Source: Gallionellales bacterium 39-52-133
Lineage (GTDB): Bacteria > Pseudomonadota > Gammaproteobacteria > Burkholderiales > Gallionellaceae
Assembly: GCA_002278935.1 (NCBI GenBank)
Contig: NCJL01000002.1
Coordinates: 460,267-524,266 of the forward strand
DNA: 64,000 nucleotides
Direction of reading: 5' to 3'
Position 1 is the stretch's first letter; every line of letters starts with the position of its first letter. The position numbers and the translations under genes were made by a program. The notes under the pieces were generated by a model, which saw nothing but the letters and a program-made list of their open reading frames with translations, was not told the origin of the DNA and did not search any database. This document shows, piece by piece, positions 7,857 through 16,506 of the stretch.

Positions 7857-10710
7857 ACACTAGTTTTGCGCGTTGCGCCTGCAACTGTGTCAAGGTCGCA
7901 TTAAAATCCTGCAAGCGTTTTTTCTCCTGCTCGACAACTGCTGCCGGGGCACGCTCTATAAAAGTGGGGGTGGAAAGCTTGCCCTGCGCCTTGGCGATTT
8001 CTGCACTGAGTCTGGCGAGTTCCTTGTCCAGACGTTCGCGCTCGGCAGCCACATCGATCTCCACCTTCAGCATCAGCTGGCAATCGCCCACAATGGCCAC
8101 CGGCGCATCTGCGTCGGGCAATGTCTTGAGTATGCTGAGGTCGCTCAGTTTTGCCAGCGCCTGCAGATAAGGCGCTGCAACTTTCAGCGTGTTTTGATTT
8201 CCTGCTGCGAGCAAGGGTACGCGCAAGGCCGGAGACAGGTTCATCTCGCTGCGCAAGCTGCGCGCGGCGTTCACCATTTCCTGCAGCAGAGCAATCTGCG
8301 TTTCCTCTTCCTTGAAGATCAGTGATGGCTCCGCATGCGGATAAGCCTGCAGCATGATGCTGTCGCCCTGTACTGCAGCGAGCGGTGCAACCTTCTGCCA
8401 TAACTCTTCGGTGATGAATGGAATGATGGGATGGGCGAGGCGCAGCATGCTTTCCAGCACGCGCACCAGGGTGAGGCGGGTGGCGCGCTGCACTGCGGGC
8501 GAGCCGCTGGCGATCTGCACCTTGGCCAGTTCCACATACCAGTCGCAATAAGTATCCCACACCAGTTCATAGATGGTGCGCGCGGCAAAGTCGAAGCGGT
8601 AATGGTCAAAGTGATTGGCCATGTCGGCGGAAGCGTGCTGCAGGCGGCTGATCATCCACTTGTCGGCAGCGGAGTATTCCAGCGGCAGTGTCTCATCCAG
8701 CCCGACATCCTGGCCTTCGCAGTTCATCAGCACGAAGCGCGTGGCGTTCCACAGCTTGTTGCAGAAGTTGCGGTAGCCTTCGCAGCGCTGCATGTCGAAC
8801 TTGATGTCGCGGCCGGGCGAGGCGAGCGAGGAGAAGGTGAAGCGCAAGGCATCGGTGCCAAACGCCGGAATACCTTCGGGGAATTCCTTGCGCGTTTTCT
8901 TTGCGATGCTTTCCGCCTGTTTCGGATTCATCAGCCCGGTGGTGCGTTTCTTCACCAGATCATCCAGCGAGATGCCGTCGATTAAATCGATAGGGTCCAG
9001 CACATTGCCCTTGGATTTCGACATCTTCTGTCCTTCCGCATCGCGGATCAGGCCGTGCACATACACATCCTTGAACGGGATCTTGCCGGTGATATGTTTG
9101 GTCAGCATCACCATGCGCGCCACCCAGAAGAAGATGATGTCGAAGCCGGTGACCAGCACCGAGGACGGCAGATATTTGTCTATGCAACTATTTGATTTTA
9201 TTGGATATTCTGGCGTCCAGTCGAGCGTGGAAAACGGCCACAGCGCGGACGAGAACCAGGTGTCGAGAACGTCGTTGTCGCGGTCGAGCTGGCCTGCATA
9301 ACCCGCCTTGTCGGCAAGGCGGCGTGCCTCGGCCTCGTCGTGCGCGACGTACACTTCGCCGTTCACGCCATACCAGGCGGGAATCTGGTGTCCCCACCAT
9401 AGTTGACGGGAAATACACCAGTCCTGGATATTGTTCAGCCACTGGTTGTAGGTGTTCACCCAGTTTTCCGGCACGAACTTGATCTCGCCGCTGGACACAC
9501 ATTCCAGCGCCTGCGCAGTGATGCTTTTACCTTCGGCGCCGGGCTTGCTCATCGCGACAAACCACTGGTCGGTGAGCATAGGCTCGATTACCACGCCGGT
9601 GCGGTCGCCGCGCGGCACTTTGAGTTTGTGTTTTTCGGCCTTGTCGAATAAGCCGGCCGTTTCCAGATCGGCCACAATTTTCTTGCGCGCCTCGAAGCGA
9701 TCCATGCCCTGATATTGCTTGGGTGCATGTTCGTTTATTTTTGCATCCAGCGTCAGGATGGAGATCGGTTCCAGCTTGTGGCGCTGCCCCACTGCATAGT
9801 CGTTGAAGTCATGCGCGGGTGTGACCTTCACCACGCCGGTGCCAAATTCCTTGTCGACATAGTCGTCGGCGATGATGGGGATGTTGCGCTCGCACAGCGG
9901 CAGTTTTACCTGCTTGCCGATGAGGTGCGCATAGCGCTCGTCTTCAGGATGCACCATCACCGCGACGTCGCCGAGCATGGTTTCGGGGCGGGTGGTGGCG
10001 ACGGTGAGATGGGTCAGGCCCTTGATGCTATCCTTTTCAACAAGCGGATAGCGGATATGCCACATGAAACCGTCTTCCTCTTCCTGCACCACTTCCAGGT
10101 CGGACACGGCGGTGTGCAGTTTGGGGTCCCAGTTCACCAGACGTTTGCCGCGATAGATCAGGCCCTCGTTAAACAGGCGCACGAAAGTTTCGGTGACGGT
10201 TTTGTTTAAGGCGGGGTCCATGGTGAAGCGCTCACGCGACCAGTCGGGCGAGGTGCCGAGGCGGCGCATCTGCCGGGTGATGGTGTTGCCGGAATATTCT
10301 TTCCATTCCCACACCTTCTCGATGAATTTTTCGCGCCCCAGGTCGTGGCGCGAGATACCCTGCGCATCGAGTTGGCGCTCCACCACGATCTGCGTGGCGA
10401 TGCCGGCGTGGTCGGTGCCCGGCTGCCATAGCGTATTGTCGCCGCGCATGCGATGGTAGCGGGTGAGCGCATCCATAATGGTCTGGTTGAAGCCGTGCCC
10501 CATGTGCAGTGTGCCGGTGACATTGGGCGGCGGCAGCAGGATGCAGAAATTGTCTTTTTTCTCGTTATCCGTGCCGGCCTTGAAGTATCCGCTGTTTTCC
10601 CACAGCGGATACCAGCGCGCTTCGATCGCCTTGGGTTCAAAACTTTTTGCCAGTTCGGTTAAGCTGGCTTCGCTGTTGGCGGTGGTGGGTTTGTCTGTAG
10701 CTGGTTTCAT
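7855..10710 (-). CDS. valS: valyl-tRNA synthetase
   Basis: A class Ia aminoacyl-tRNA synthetase that charges tRNA-Val with valine and edits mischarged Thr. The HIGH-class motif is HMGH (residues 69-72) after PPPNVTG, and KMSKS lies near 560. The C-terminal coiled-coil arm is present, and the length of 951 residues is normal. An AT-rich stretch of about nine codons (9184-9210, residues about 500-509) reads PIKSNSCID before [11 protein letters not shown]; it appears to make this loop about five residues longer than in E. coli and resembles the dispersed AT-rich repeat. A GTG at 10719 is an alternative start. No clear ribosome site is seen before either start. holC and pepA lie upstream on the same strand. 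Confidence 0.96.
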   Translation of the reverse strand: MKPATDKPTTANSEASLTELAKSFEPKAIEARWYPLWENSGYFKAGTDNEKKDNFCILLPPPNVTGTLHMGHGFNQTIMDALTRYHRMRGDNTLWQPGTDHAGIATQIVVERQLDAQGISRHDLGREKFIEKVWEWKEYSGNTITRQMRRLGTSPDWSRERFTMDPALNKTVTETFVRLFNEGLIYRGKRLVNWDPKLHTAVSDLEVVQEEEDGFMWHIRYPLVEKDSIKGLTHLTVATTRPETMLGDVAVMVHPEDERYAHLIGKQVKLPLCERNIPIIADDYVDKEFGTGVVKVTPAHDFNDYAVGQRHKLEPISILTLDAKINEHAPKQYQGMDRFEARKKIVADLETAGLFDKAEKHKLKVPRGDRTGVVIEPMLTDQWFVAMSKPGAEGKSITAQALECVSSGEIKFVPENWVNTYNQWLNNIQDWCISRQLWWGHQIPAWYGVNGEVYVAHDEAEARRLADKAGYAGQLDRDNDVLDTWFSSALWPFSTLDWTPEYPIKSNSCIDKYLPSSVLVTGFDIIFFWVARMVMLTKHITGKIPFKDVYVHGLIRDAEGQKMSKSKGNVLDPIDLIDGISLDDLVKKRTTGLMNPKQAESIAKKTRKEFPEGIPAFGTDALRFTFSSLASPGRDIKFDMQRCEGYRNFCNKLWNATRFVLMNCEGQDVGLDETLPLEYSAADKWMISRLQHASADMANHFDHYRFDFAARTIYELVWDTYCDWYVELAKVQIASGSPAVQRATRLTLVRVLESMLRLAHPIIPFITEELWQKVAPLAAVQGDSIMLQAYPHAEPSLIFKEEETQIALLQEMVNAARSLRSEMNLSPALRVPLLAAGNQNTLKVAAPYLQALAKLSDLSILKTLPDADAPVAIVGDCQLMLKVEIDVAAERERLDKELARLSAEIAKAQGKLSTPTFIERAPAAVVEQEKKRLQDFNATLTQLQAQRAKLV

Positions 10711-10712
10711 TG

Positions 10713-10737
10713 TAAGCACTTGATTTTATTGAATTTT
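10713..10737 (-). repeat. AT-rich 25-bp dispersed repeat, copy at valS start
   Basis: Read on the minus strand this is a near match to the copies at 25723 and 54079. It contains AATCAAGTGCTTA, which fits the IHF consensus WATCAANNNNTTR, preceded by a TAAAAT box. It ends two bases before the valS ATG, so if the box is a -10 element the valS message would be leaderless or nearly so. Confidence 0.6.
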
Positions 10738-10760
10738 TTTATTAATCTGGCGCTGCTGCC

Positions 10761-11183
10761 TCAGCGTTTGCTGAGGTCGAAGTGGCGCATTTCATAGCCA
10801 CGCTCGCGGTAGAAGCCATAGCGCTCGCGGCCTGCTTTTGCGTCTTCCGTCTCCTGGCTGACTATCTCTATCACCCGTTCGAAGCGGCTGAAAAACGGCA
10901 GGCTCACGCTGTGCAGGCTGATCAGCAGCTCGCTGTGCGGAAAGGGTTCGCGCTGATGGCCGATGATGACCGGCATCTCCGCCGCCGCTTCATCGCCGCA
11001 CAGGCAATGCGGAATAAAGGCAGTCGCGGAAAATTCCCACAGCAATTTGTTCAGCTGTTCGGCAGTGCTTTCATCCGGCGTATGCAGCAGCACGCGCATG
11101 CCGTTCTGCATGGCCTTGTGGCTGAGCAGGCAAGCGGTCTGCAGCTTGTCATTCACCCCCGTATAGAAATCCACCTTGGTCAT
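10761..11183 (-). CDS. holC: DNA polymerase III chi subunit
   Basis: A 140-residue protein beginning MTKVDFYTG, with the conserved chi features LLHTPDE, a central P-H-C region and the C-terminal FERVIEIVS then R-Y-x-FYRERGYE. Chi links the clamp loader to single-strand-binding protein in the replisome. It starts eight bases after the pepA stop and precedes valS; the order pepA-holC-valS is common in beta- and gammaproteobacteria. The open frame extends upstream into pepA, but the start used is the family start. It is likely co-transcribed with pepA. Confidence 0.93.
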   Translation of the reverse strand: MTKVDFYTGVNDKLQTACLLSHKAMQNGMRVLLHTPDESTAEQLNKLLWEFSATAFIPHCLCGDEAAAEMPVIIGHQREPFPHSELLISLHSVSLPFFSRFERVIEIVSQETEDAKAGRERYGFYRERGYEMRHFDLSKR

Positions 11184-11191
11184 GGCTGGCT

Positions 11192-12691
11192 TTATTTGCT
11201 GCCGGCAGCGCGGTTGACCAGGTACTGCGTGAGCAGCGGCACGGGCCGGCCGGTCGCGCCTTTGTCCTTGCCGGATTTCCAGGCCGTGCCGGCGATGTCG
11301 AGATGTGCCCAGCGGTAGTCCTTGGTGAAGCGCGACAGGAAGCAGGCTGCGGTAACGCTGCCACCCGCGCGTCCGCCGATGTTCTGCATATCGGCAAAGT
11401 TGCTGTCGAGCTGCGGCTGGTACTCTTCCCACAGCGGCATATGCCAGGCCCTGTCCTGGCTCTGCTCGCCTGCAGCCAGCAACTCGTGCGCCAGTTTGTC
11501 CTGGTTGCTGAAGAGCCCGCTGGCGACATGGCCCAGTGCAATCACGCAGGCGCCGGTCAACGTCGCGATGTCGATCACGGTGTCGGGATCAAATTTTGCC
11601 GCGTAGGTCAGTGCATCGCACAGTATCAGGCGGCCTTCCGCATCAGTGTTGAGTATTTCGATAGTCTGGCCGGACATGCTGGTGACGATGTCGCCGGGTT
11701 TGGTGGCGGTGCCGCTGGGCATGTTGTCGCAGCTTGGAATAATGCCAACCACGTTCAGCTTGAGGCCCATCTCGGCAATGGCCTGCACCGTGCCCAGCAC
11801 GCTGGCCGCGCCGCACATGTCGTATTTCATCTCGTCCATCTCGGCACCGGGCTTGAGTGAAATGCCGCCCGAGTCAAAGGTAACGCCCTTGCCCACCAGT
11901 ACAATGGGCTTCTGGGTTTTGTCAGCGCCGAGATATTGCATCGTGATCAGCTTGGCGGGTTCCGCGCTGCCGCGTGTTACCGATAGCAAAGAGCCCATGC
12001 CAAGTTTCTGCATGTCCTTCTCATCAAGCACAGTGGTCTTGATGGTTTTGTGTTTCTTGGCCAGGGTAAGGGCCTGCTGCGCCAGATAGGTGGGAGTGCA
12101 CACATTGCCGGGCAGGTTGCCAAGGTCCTTGGCCAGTATCATGCCTTGTGCCGTTGCATCGGCCTGGCTCACTGCCGTATTCAGCGCGGCAGTGGGTTTT
12201 GCTGCGAGCAGGCCAAACTGAATTTTCTGCAATACCTTTTTGTTTTTCTCCGGTTTGCTCTTCAGGCGGTCAAAGCGATAAGCCGTTTCATATGCTGCAA
12301 GCACCGCCTGGCTGATACACCAGGCGCTGTCGCGGCCTTTGACGGGTAGCTCGGCAAGATAAAGCAGTACTTCTTTGGCATTGGTTGCCTGCAGTGCGCG
12401 CATGGCGGCACGCACACAGTCACGGTACTGGCGCGCATCAAGCTCGGCAGGCTTGCCCAGCCCCAGCAGCAGTACGCGTTCGCTTGCAACAGCGGGTACG
12501 CTGTGTAGCAACAATGTAGTGGCAGCTTTGCCCGTCATATCGCCACGCGCAATAATGTCACTGATATAATGCTGCGCAGATTTGTCCAGAACCTGTGCGG
12601 CGTCGGTCAGTTTCCCGCTTTCAAAAACGCCGACCAGCACGCAGCCGCTGTGCAGTTTTTCCGGGCTTCCCTGTTTTATGCTAAATTCCAC
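11192..12691 (-). CDS. pepA: cytosol (leucyl) aminopeptidase PepA
   Basis: A 499-residue M17 metallo-aminopeptidase that removes N-terminal residues, especially Leu, from peptides in the cytoplasm; in enterobacteria PepA also binds DNA. The family signature NTDAEGRL is present (about residue 348), as are the metal ligands in KGVTFDSGG and the catalytic K/R region. The length is normal. It heads the pepA-holC-valS operon and is divergent from lptF with only about 33 bases between the starts, so the two promoters must overlap the coding ends. Confidence 0.96.
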   Translation of the reverse strand: MEFSIKQGSPEKLHSGCVLVGVFESGKLTDAAQVLDKSAQHYISDIIARGDMTGKAATTLLLHSVPAVASERVLLLGLGKPAELDARQYRDCVRAAMRALQATNAKEVLLYLAELPVKGRDSAWCISQAVLAAYETAYRFDRLKSKPEKNKKVLQKIQFGLLAAKPTAALNTAVSQADATAQGMILAKDLGNLPGNVCTPTYLAQQALTLAKKHKTIKTTVLDEKDMQKLGMGSLLSVTRGSAEPAKLITMQYLGADKTQKPIVLVGKGVTFDSGGISLKPGAEMDEMKYDMCGAASVLGTVQAIAEMGLKLNVVGIIPSCDNMPSGTATKPGDIVTSMSGQTIEILNTDAEGRLILCDALTYAAKFDPDTVIDIATLTGACVIALGHVASGLFSNQDKLAHELLAAGEQSQDRAWHMPLWEEYQPQLDSNFADMQNIGGRAGGSVTAACFLSRFTKDYRWAHLDIAGTAWKSGKDKGATGRPVPLLTQYLVNRAAGSK

Positions 12692-12724
12692 TTGCCTGCC
12701 CCTATCGTTAAAGTATTACGCCTA

Positions 12725-13870
12725 ATGTCGAATTATCCGCAAACTCACCTTGAAAAGTCAAAACCGAAGCAAGCCCGGCCTTTGCGCACGGGCGTATTTG
12801 ATCGGTCATTGGTGCGTGAGTTTGCAACCACAGGATTTTTCGTGTTCGCGATTCTGCTGGCTATTATAGTCCTTACTCAGTTGATACGCCTGCTGGGCGA
12901 GTCAGTCGGCGGTACATTGCCGGTTGAAGCGGTATTGGTATTACTGGGTTTCAGCGCGCTGAACTATCTGCCCATACTGCTTTCCATCAGCCTGTTCCTG
13001 TCGGTATTGCTGACGCTCACGCGGAGTTACAGTGACAGTGAAATGGTGGTCTGGTTTAGTGCGGGCATGAGTTTGAAGCGCTGGATGCGCCCGGTGGTGT
13101 GGTATGCGCTGCCGGTCGTGAGTATCATCGCGTTGCTGAGCCTTGTGCTGGCGCCATGGGCCATGTCCAAGGTGGATGAGATTAGACTAAAGCTGGAAAG
13201 CAGGGATGATGTGGCAGTGGCGGCGCCGGGCACCTTCAGGGAGTCCAGACAGGCAGACCGGGTTTTCTTCCTGGAAAACGCCGTGTCGGGCAGCAGTCAC
13301 GTCGGTAATATTTTTGTCCAGTCCGTGCAGCAGGGCAAAGTCGGCACCATGGTTGCCAGGGAGGGGTTGCAGGAGACGGCACCGAATGGCGACAAATTTA
13401 TTGTATTGCTGAATGGGACCCGCCATGAGGGAACGCCGGGACAGCTGGATTACAAAGTTGTCGAATTTGAACGCTATGCGATGCGTGTTGAAACCGTTGA
13501 GAGCAAGAACAAGCCACCGAACCCCAAGGCTTATACGACCCTGTTTTTACTGGAAAATCAAACCAGCTGGAATTTGTCAGAGTTCAACTGGCGCGTGGGC
13601 TTGCCGATCAGTGCGGTGATACTCGCATTGCTGGCGATTCCTTTCAGCTTTGTTAATCCGCGTGCGGGGCGCTCGCTTAATCTTATAGGAGCGCTGGTGT
13701 TGTATATGGTTTACAACAACCTGCTGAGTGTCATAAACACCTGGGTGGGGCAGGGTAAGGTTGCCCCAGTCTTTGGCCTGCTTGGTTTGCATGTGGTAAT
13801 GATAGGGGTGATGGTGTTGATGTTTTATTACCGTGTATCCGTATTTTCTTTTAACCGGTTGCGGCGATGA
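12725..13870 (+). CDS. lptF: LPS export permease LptF
   Basis: A 381-residue inner-membrane protein of the YjgP/YjgQ family. It has membrane segments near the N terminus (VREFATTGFFVFAILLAII), two more by residue 145, a periplasmic beta-jellyroll in the middle, and three C-terminal helices. With LptG and the ATPase LptB it extracts lipopolysaccharide and feeds it to LptC/A/D. The start was set at MSNYPQTH; the open frame continues upstream through the divergent pepA region and is not used. A later start near LRTGVFDRS is possible. It overlaps lptG by four bases (ATGA), indicating translational coupling. Confidence 0.93.
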   Translation: MSNYPQTHLEKSKPKQARPLRTGVFDRSLVREFATTGFFVFAILLAIIVLTQLIRLLGESVGGTLPVEAVLVLLGFSALNYLPILLSISLFLSVLLTLTRSYSDSEMVVWFSAGMSLKRWMRPVVWYALPVVSIIALLSLVLAPWAMSKVDEIRLKLESRDDVAVAAPGTFRESRQADRVFFLENAVSGSSHVGNIFVQSVQQGKVGTMVAREGLQETAPNGDKFIVLLNGTRHEGTPGQLDYKVVEFERYAMRVETVESKNKPPNPKAYTTLFLLENQTSWNLSEFNWRVGLPISAVILALLAIPFSFVNPRAGRSLNLIGALVLYMVYNNLLSVINTWVGQGKVAPVFGLLGLHVVMIGVMVLMFYYRVSVFSFNRLRR

Positions 13871-14943
13871 AACTGCTTACACGATATTTATCCCGTGAAA
13901 TTTACAGCAGTATGGCACTGGTGTTCGTCTCTCTGTTGATGCTTTTTGCTTTCTTCGATCTGCTGGGCGAGATGAGCGACATGGGGCGCGGAAATTACAA
14001 CCTGACGTACGTGTTGCTTTATGTGGTGCTGACCGTGCCAACCCGTATTTATGAGCTGTTTCCGGTTGCGGTATTGATCGGCGCGATTTTTGCGCTGGTA
14101 CAGATGGCATCCAATTCTGAACTGACGATTTATCGCAGTTCCGGCGCATCGCTTAAACAGATGATCCGTGCCTTGTTAAAGATTGGCTTTCCGCTGATGG
14201 TGCTGAGTCTGCTGATAGGTGAGCTGATTGCCCCCTCCAGTATGAAACTTGCGCAGGAAGTGCGCCTCAAGGCACTTAACGCGCAAGTATCCTTCAAGGA
14301 GTTTCGTTCGGGCGTATGGGTAAAGGACGAGCGCAGTTTTGTTAACGTGAAGATCGTGCTGCCCGACACCACCCTGCAGGATGTCAATATTTACGAATTT
14401 GATGAAAACTTTTTTTTCCTTGGCATTACCTCTGCACAGCGTGCCACATATTTGAACGAGGGCAGCTGGCAACTGGAGGGTGTGACGCAGACACGCTTTG
14501 ACAAGCAGGGAGCGCAATTAAGTCACCAGCCCAGGAGAGAGTGGCGCTCGGCGATCACGCCGGATATTTTGCGCGTGCTGATGGTGGTGCCCGAGCAGAT
14601 GTCGGCATGGAACCTGTATTTGTACACGCAGCATCTCAAGGAAAACAAGCAGGAGTCCACGCGTTATGAAATCGAGATGTGGAACAAAATTGTATATCCG
14701 TTCGGGGTCATGGTGATGATGCTGCTGGCCTTGCCGTTTGCGTCGCATCAGAAGCGATCAGGCGGGATCAGCGGAAAAATATTTACCGGCATTGTGCTGG
14801 GCCTGTCGTACTATTTTATCGGCCGGCTGTTTGCTCATCTCGGTTCGTTAAACCAGTGGCAGCCAATGCTGAGCGCATCGGCAATGACGGTGATATTCCT
14901 GTGTCTTGCGCTGGGGATGTTATGGTGGACTGAAAGGCGATAG
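13867..14943 (+). CDS. lptG: LPS export permease LptG
   Basis: This 358-residue partner of LptF has the same six-helix plus periplasmic jellyroll layout. The N-terminal helix region (SREIYSSMALVFVSLLMLFA) and the C-terminal helices ending LGMLWWTERR are clear. It forms the heterodimeric transmembrane part of the LptBFG exporter. It is translationally coupled to lptF through a 4-base overlap. It is convergent with the DUF3106 gene, and no terminator is visible in the 37-base gap. Confidence 0.94.
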   Translation: MKLLTRYLSREIYSSMALVFVSLLMLFAFFDLLGEMSDMGRGNYNLTYVLLYVVLTVPTRIYELFPVAVLIGAIFALVQMASNSELTIYRSSGASLKQMIRALLKIGFPLMVLSLLIGELIAPSSMKLAQEVRLKALNAQVSFKEFRSGVWVKDERSFVNVKIVLPDTTLQDVNIYEFDENFFFLGITSAQRATYLNEGSWQLEGVTQTRFDKQGAQLSHQPRREWRSAITPDILRVLMVVPEQMSAWNLYLYTQHLKENKQESTRYEIEMWNKIVYPFGVMVMMLLALPFASHQKRSGGISGKIFTGIVLGLSYYFIGRLFAHLGSLNQWQPMLSASAMTVIFLCLALGMLWWTERR

Positions 14944-14980
14944 AAATGTCGCCATGTTTCAATTTTTTAACGGACGCGAA

Positions 14981-15418
14981 TTAACGTCGCTGTTCTTCTT
15001 CTGATACTTCGGGTATGCGGGAAACGCCACTAGCTGTAATGCCGTAAATTTTCTCCAGCTCATTCTGCAACACCATCTTTTTGACCTCTTCACGCTTGTC
15101 GGGCGTGACCTTCTTGAAAGCCTTGTATTTTTCCCGGGCCCGGTTGCGCTGTTCCGGCGTAAGCTTGCTCCACTCGGTGAGGCGGTCAAGGAAACGCTGT
15201 TTTTGTTTTGGAGATAGTCTGGGGTAGCTTCTGGTGGTGGCCAGCAGGCGATTTTGCTGCACCTCAGGCAGGGCATCCCACTGCTGGGCAAGTGGTGCCA
15301 ATGCTTCCTGCTGCATGGGGGTAAGCTTGAGCCACGGCTGGGTTGCAGCCTGTGCCGCCATGCCAGGTAACAGTGAACTCAGCGCCAAGATAAGAGTCAA
15401 GCCGGAAAATGCACGCAT
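14981..15418 (-). CDS. DUF3106 secreted protein
   Basis: A 145-residue protein with a signal peptide (MRAFSGLTLILALSSLLPGM then AQA) and the DUF3106 pattern of repeated short Leu/Pro/Arg motifs (LTPMQQEALAPL, LSPKQKQRFLDRL, LTPEQRNRAREKY). The repeats resemble the helical Spy/CpxP-like periplasmic fold, which is inference. The start was taken seven bases after the preceding stop; a longer version from 15457 would overlap that gene by 32 bases and lack a clean signal peptide. It is the third gene of the sigma factor - DUF3619 - DUF3106 set. Function unknown. Confidence 0.8.
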   Translation of the reverse strand: MRAFSGLTLILALSSLLPGMAAQAATQPWLKLTPMQQEALAPLAQQWDALPEVQQNRLLATTRSYPRLSPKQKQRFLDRLTEWSKLTPEQRNRAREKYKAFKKVTPDKREEVKKMVLQNELEKIYGITASGVSRIPEVSEEEQRR

Positions 15419-15425
15419 TACCGCA

Positions 15426-15773
15426 TCAGTCCACGTATACATGTATGGGCATGTCACCCGTCAGGATGGCGATATCCAGTTCGCTTATCTCATGTTCTGT
15501 CGTGTAGTTGTTCCAGTAAACGGCGCCACTGGCCAGGAAAACCGCAAACAGTGCGGCAATGGCCCATGTCATCGGCCTGGACAGATGGTGCGAGTCATGC
15601 CGGCTGTCGTGATGGCCAATCCAGAATAAAACCGGCACTGTGCTGCTGGTTCGCTGGTGATCGAGGGCGCGTGTTCTTGCCATGTGCAGCTTTTCCAGCG
15701 TGGCAGGACTTATCCGGGCGGTTGATATATTTAGCAACTCCTTGATTGATTTAGTATTTAATGTATTTTTCAT
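15426..15773 (-). CDS. DUF3619 membrane protein, possible anti-sigma partner
   Basis: A 115-residue protein with one central transmembrane helix (WAIAALFAVFLASGAVYW, about residues 69-87), a positively charged N-terminal cytoplasmic part and a short outer tail. This is the layout of DUF3619. It overlaps the sigma-factor gene by four bases (ATGA), so the two are made together. The single-span topology and coupling fit an anti-sigma factor, but that role is inferred from context only. Confidence 0.75.
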   Translation of the reverse strand: MKNTLNTKSIKELLNISTARISPATLEKLHMARTRALDHQRTSSTVPVLFWIGHHDSRHDSHHLSRPMTWAIAALFAVFLASGAVYWNNYTTEHEISELDIAILTGDMPIHVYVD

Positions 15774-16432
15774 ATTGTTGTCACTCCTTGGGCTCTTAAC
15801 GCGGCGGCAAGTGCATGGGTAGCACGGGAACAGTGGGTTTTAACGCTGCCTTCAGAGCAACCCATTGCCGCCGCAGTTTCTGCGGTATCCATATTTTCCC
15901 AATAACGCAGCAGGAAGGCTTCCCGTTGACGGGCGGGCAGCTTGCCGAGTTCTGATTCAATAATAAGCAGCAATTGTGATTGTTCAAGCGAAACATCGGG
16001 TCGTGGAGACTGGCTGTTATTGCCATCGTCCTGCAGCGTATCGAGGGGGTCATAATCGCTTTCATCGTGCTGCGGAATCAGCGAGGACATCAGTGTGGTC
16101 CACATTGAGCGGACTTTTTGCCGGCGATAGAAATCACGAATCGTGTTTTGCAGGATGCGCTGAAACAGCATGGGCAGTTCCGCCAGCGGCTTGTCGCCAT
16201 ATTTTTCGGCAAGCTTGAGCATGGCATCCTGCACGATATCCAGCGCGACATGCTCGTCCCGCACCGCGAATAACGCCTGTTTATAGGCGCGACGTTCGAC
16301 AGAGGCGAGAAATTCGGAAAGTTCGTTACGGCTTGCCAGTTTATCCACTCCAAAATGCAGCTGAGTCCGGATGTTAACAAAATGTGGGCGGGACAGGGTG
16401 AGAATGACCATATTTGGCGGCAGGGTATGCAT
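15770..16432 (-). CDS. RNA polymerase sigma factor, ECF-type
   Basis: It has region 2 (YKQALFAVRDEHVALDIVQD, then LFQRILQNTIRDFYRR) and region 4 (LPARQREAFLLRYWENMDTA and CSEGSVKTHCSRA helix-turn-helix), as in extracytoplasmic-function sigma-70 factors. The linker is long and acidic (QHDESDYDPLDTLQDDGNN). The true start is uncertain: the family begins near ASRNELSEF, so the first 30 or so residues may not be translated. It heads a three-gene set with a coupled one-span membrane protein and a secreted DUF3106 protein, so it probably answers an envelope signal. It is divergent from ilvB. Confidence 0.88.
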   Translation of the reverse strand: MHTLPPNMVILTLSRPHFVNIRTQLHFGVDKLASRNELSEFLASVERRAYKQALFAVRDEHVALDIVQDAMLKLAEKYGDKPLAELPMLFQRILQNTIRDFYRRQKVRSMWTTLMSSLIPQHDESDYDPLDTLQDDGNNSQSPRPDVSLEQSQLLLIIESELGKLPARQREAFLLRYWENMDTAETAAAMGCSEGSVKTHCSRATHALAAALRAQGVTTI

Positions 16433-16506
16433 TCAGGGGTTGACCAAAAGCCTTCCAGGCTTTATCTTGCGCGGTTCTATAATTATTGCTTGCTAAGGTT
16501 TTTGAC

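Noticed and set aside
16440..16483. TTGACC and TATAAT as a promoter pair before ilvB
   Set aside because: They are 32 bases apart, too far for one promoter; only the TATAAT box was kept as a comment.
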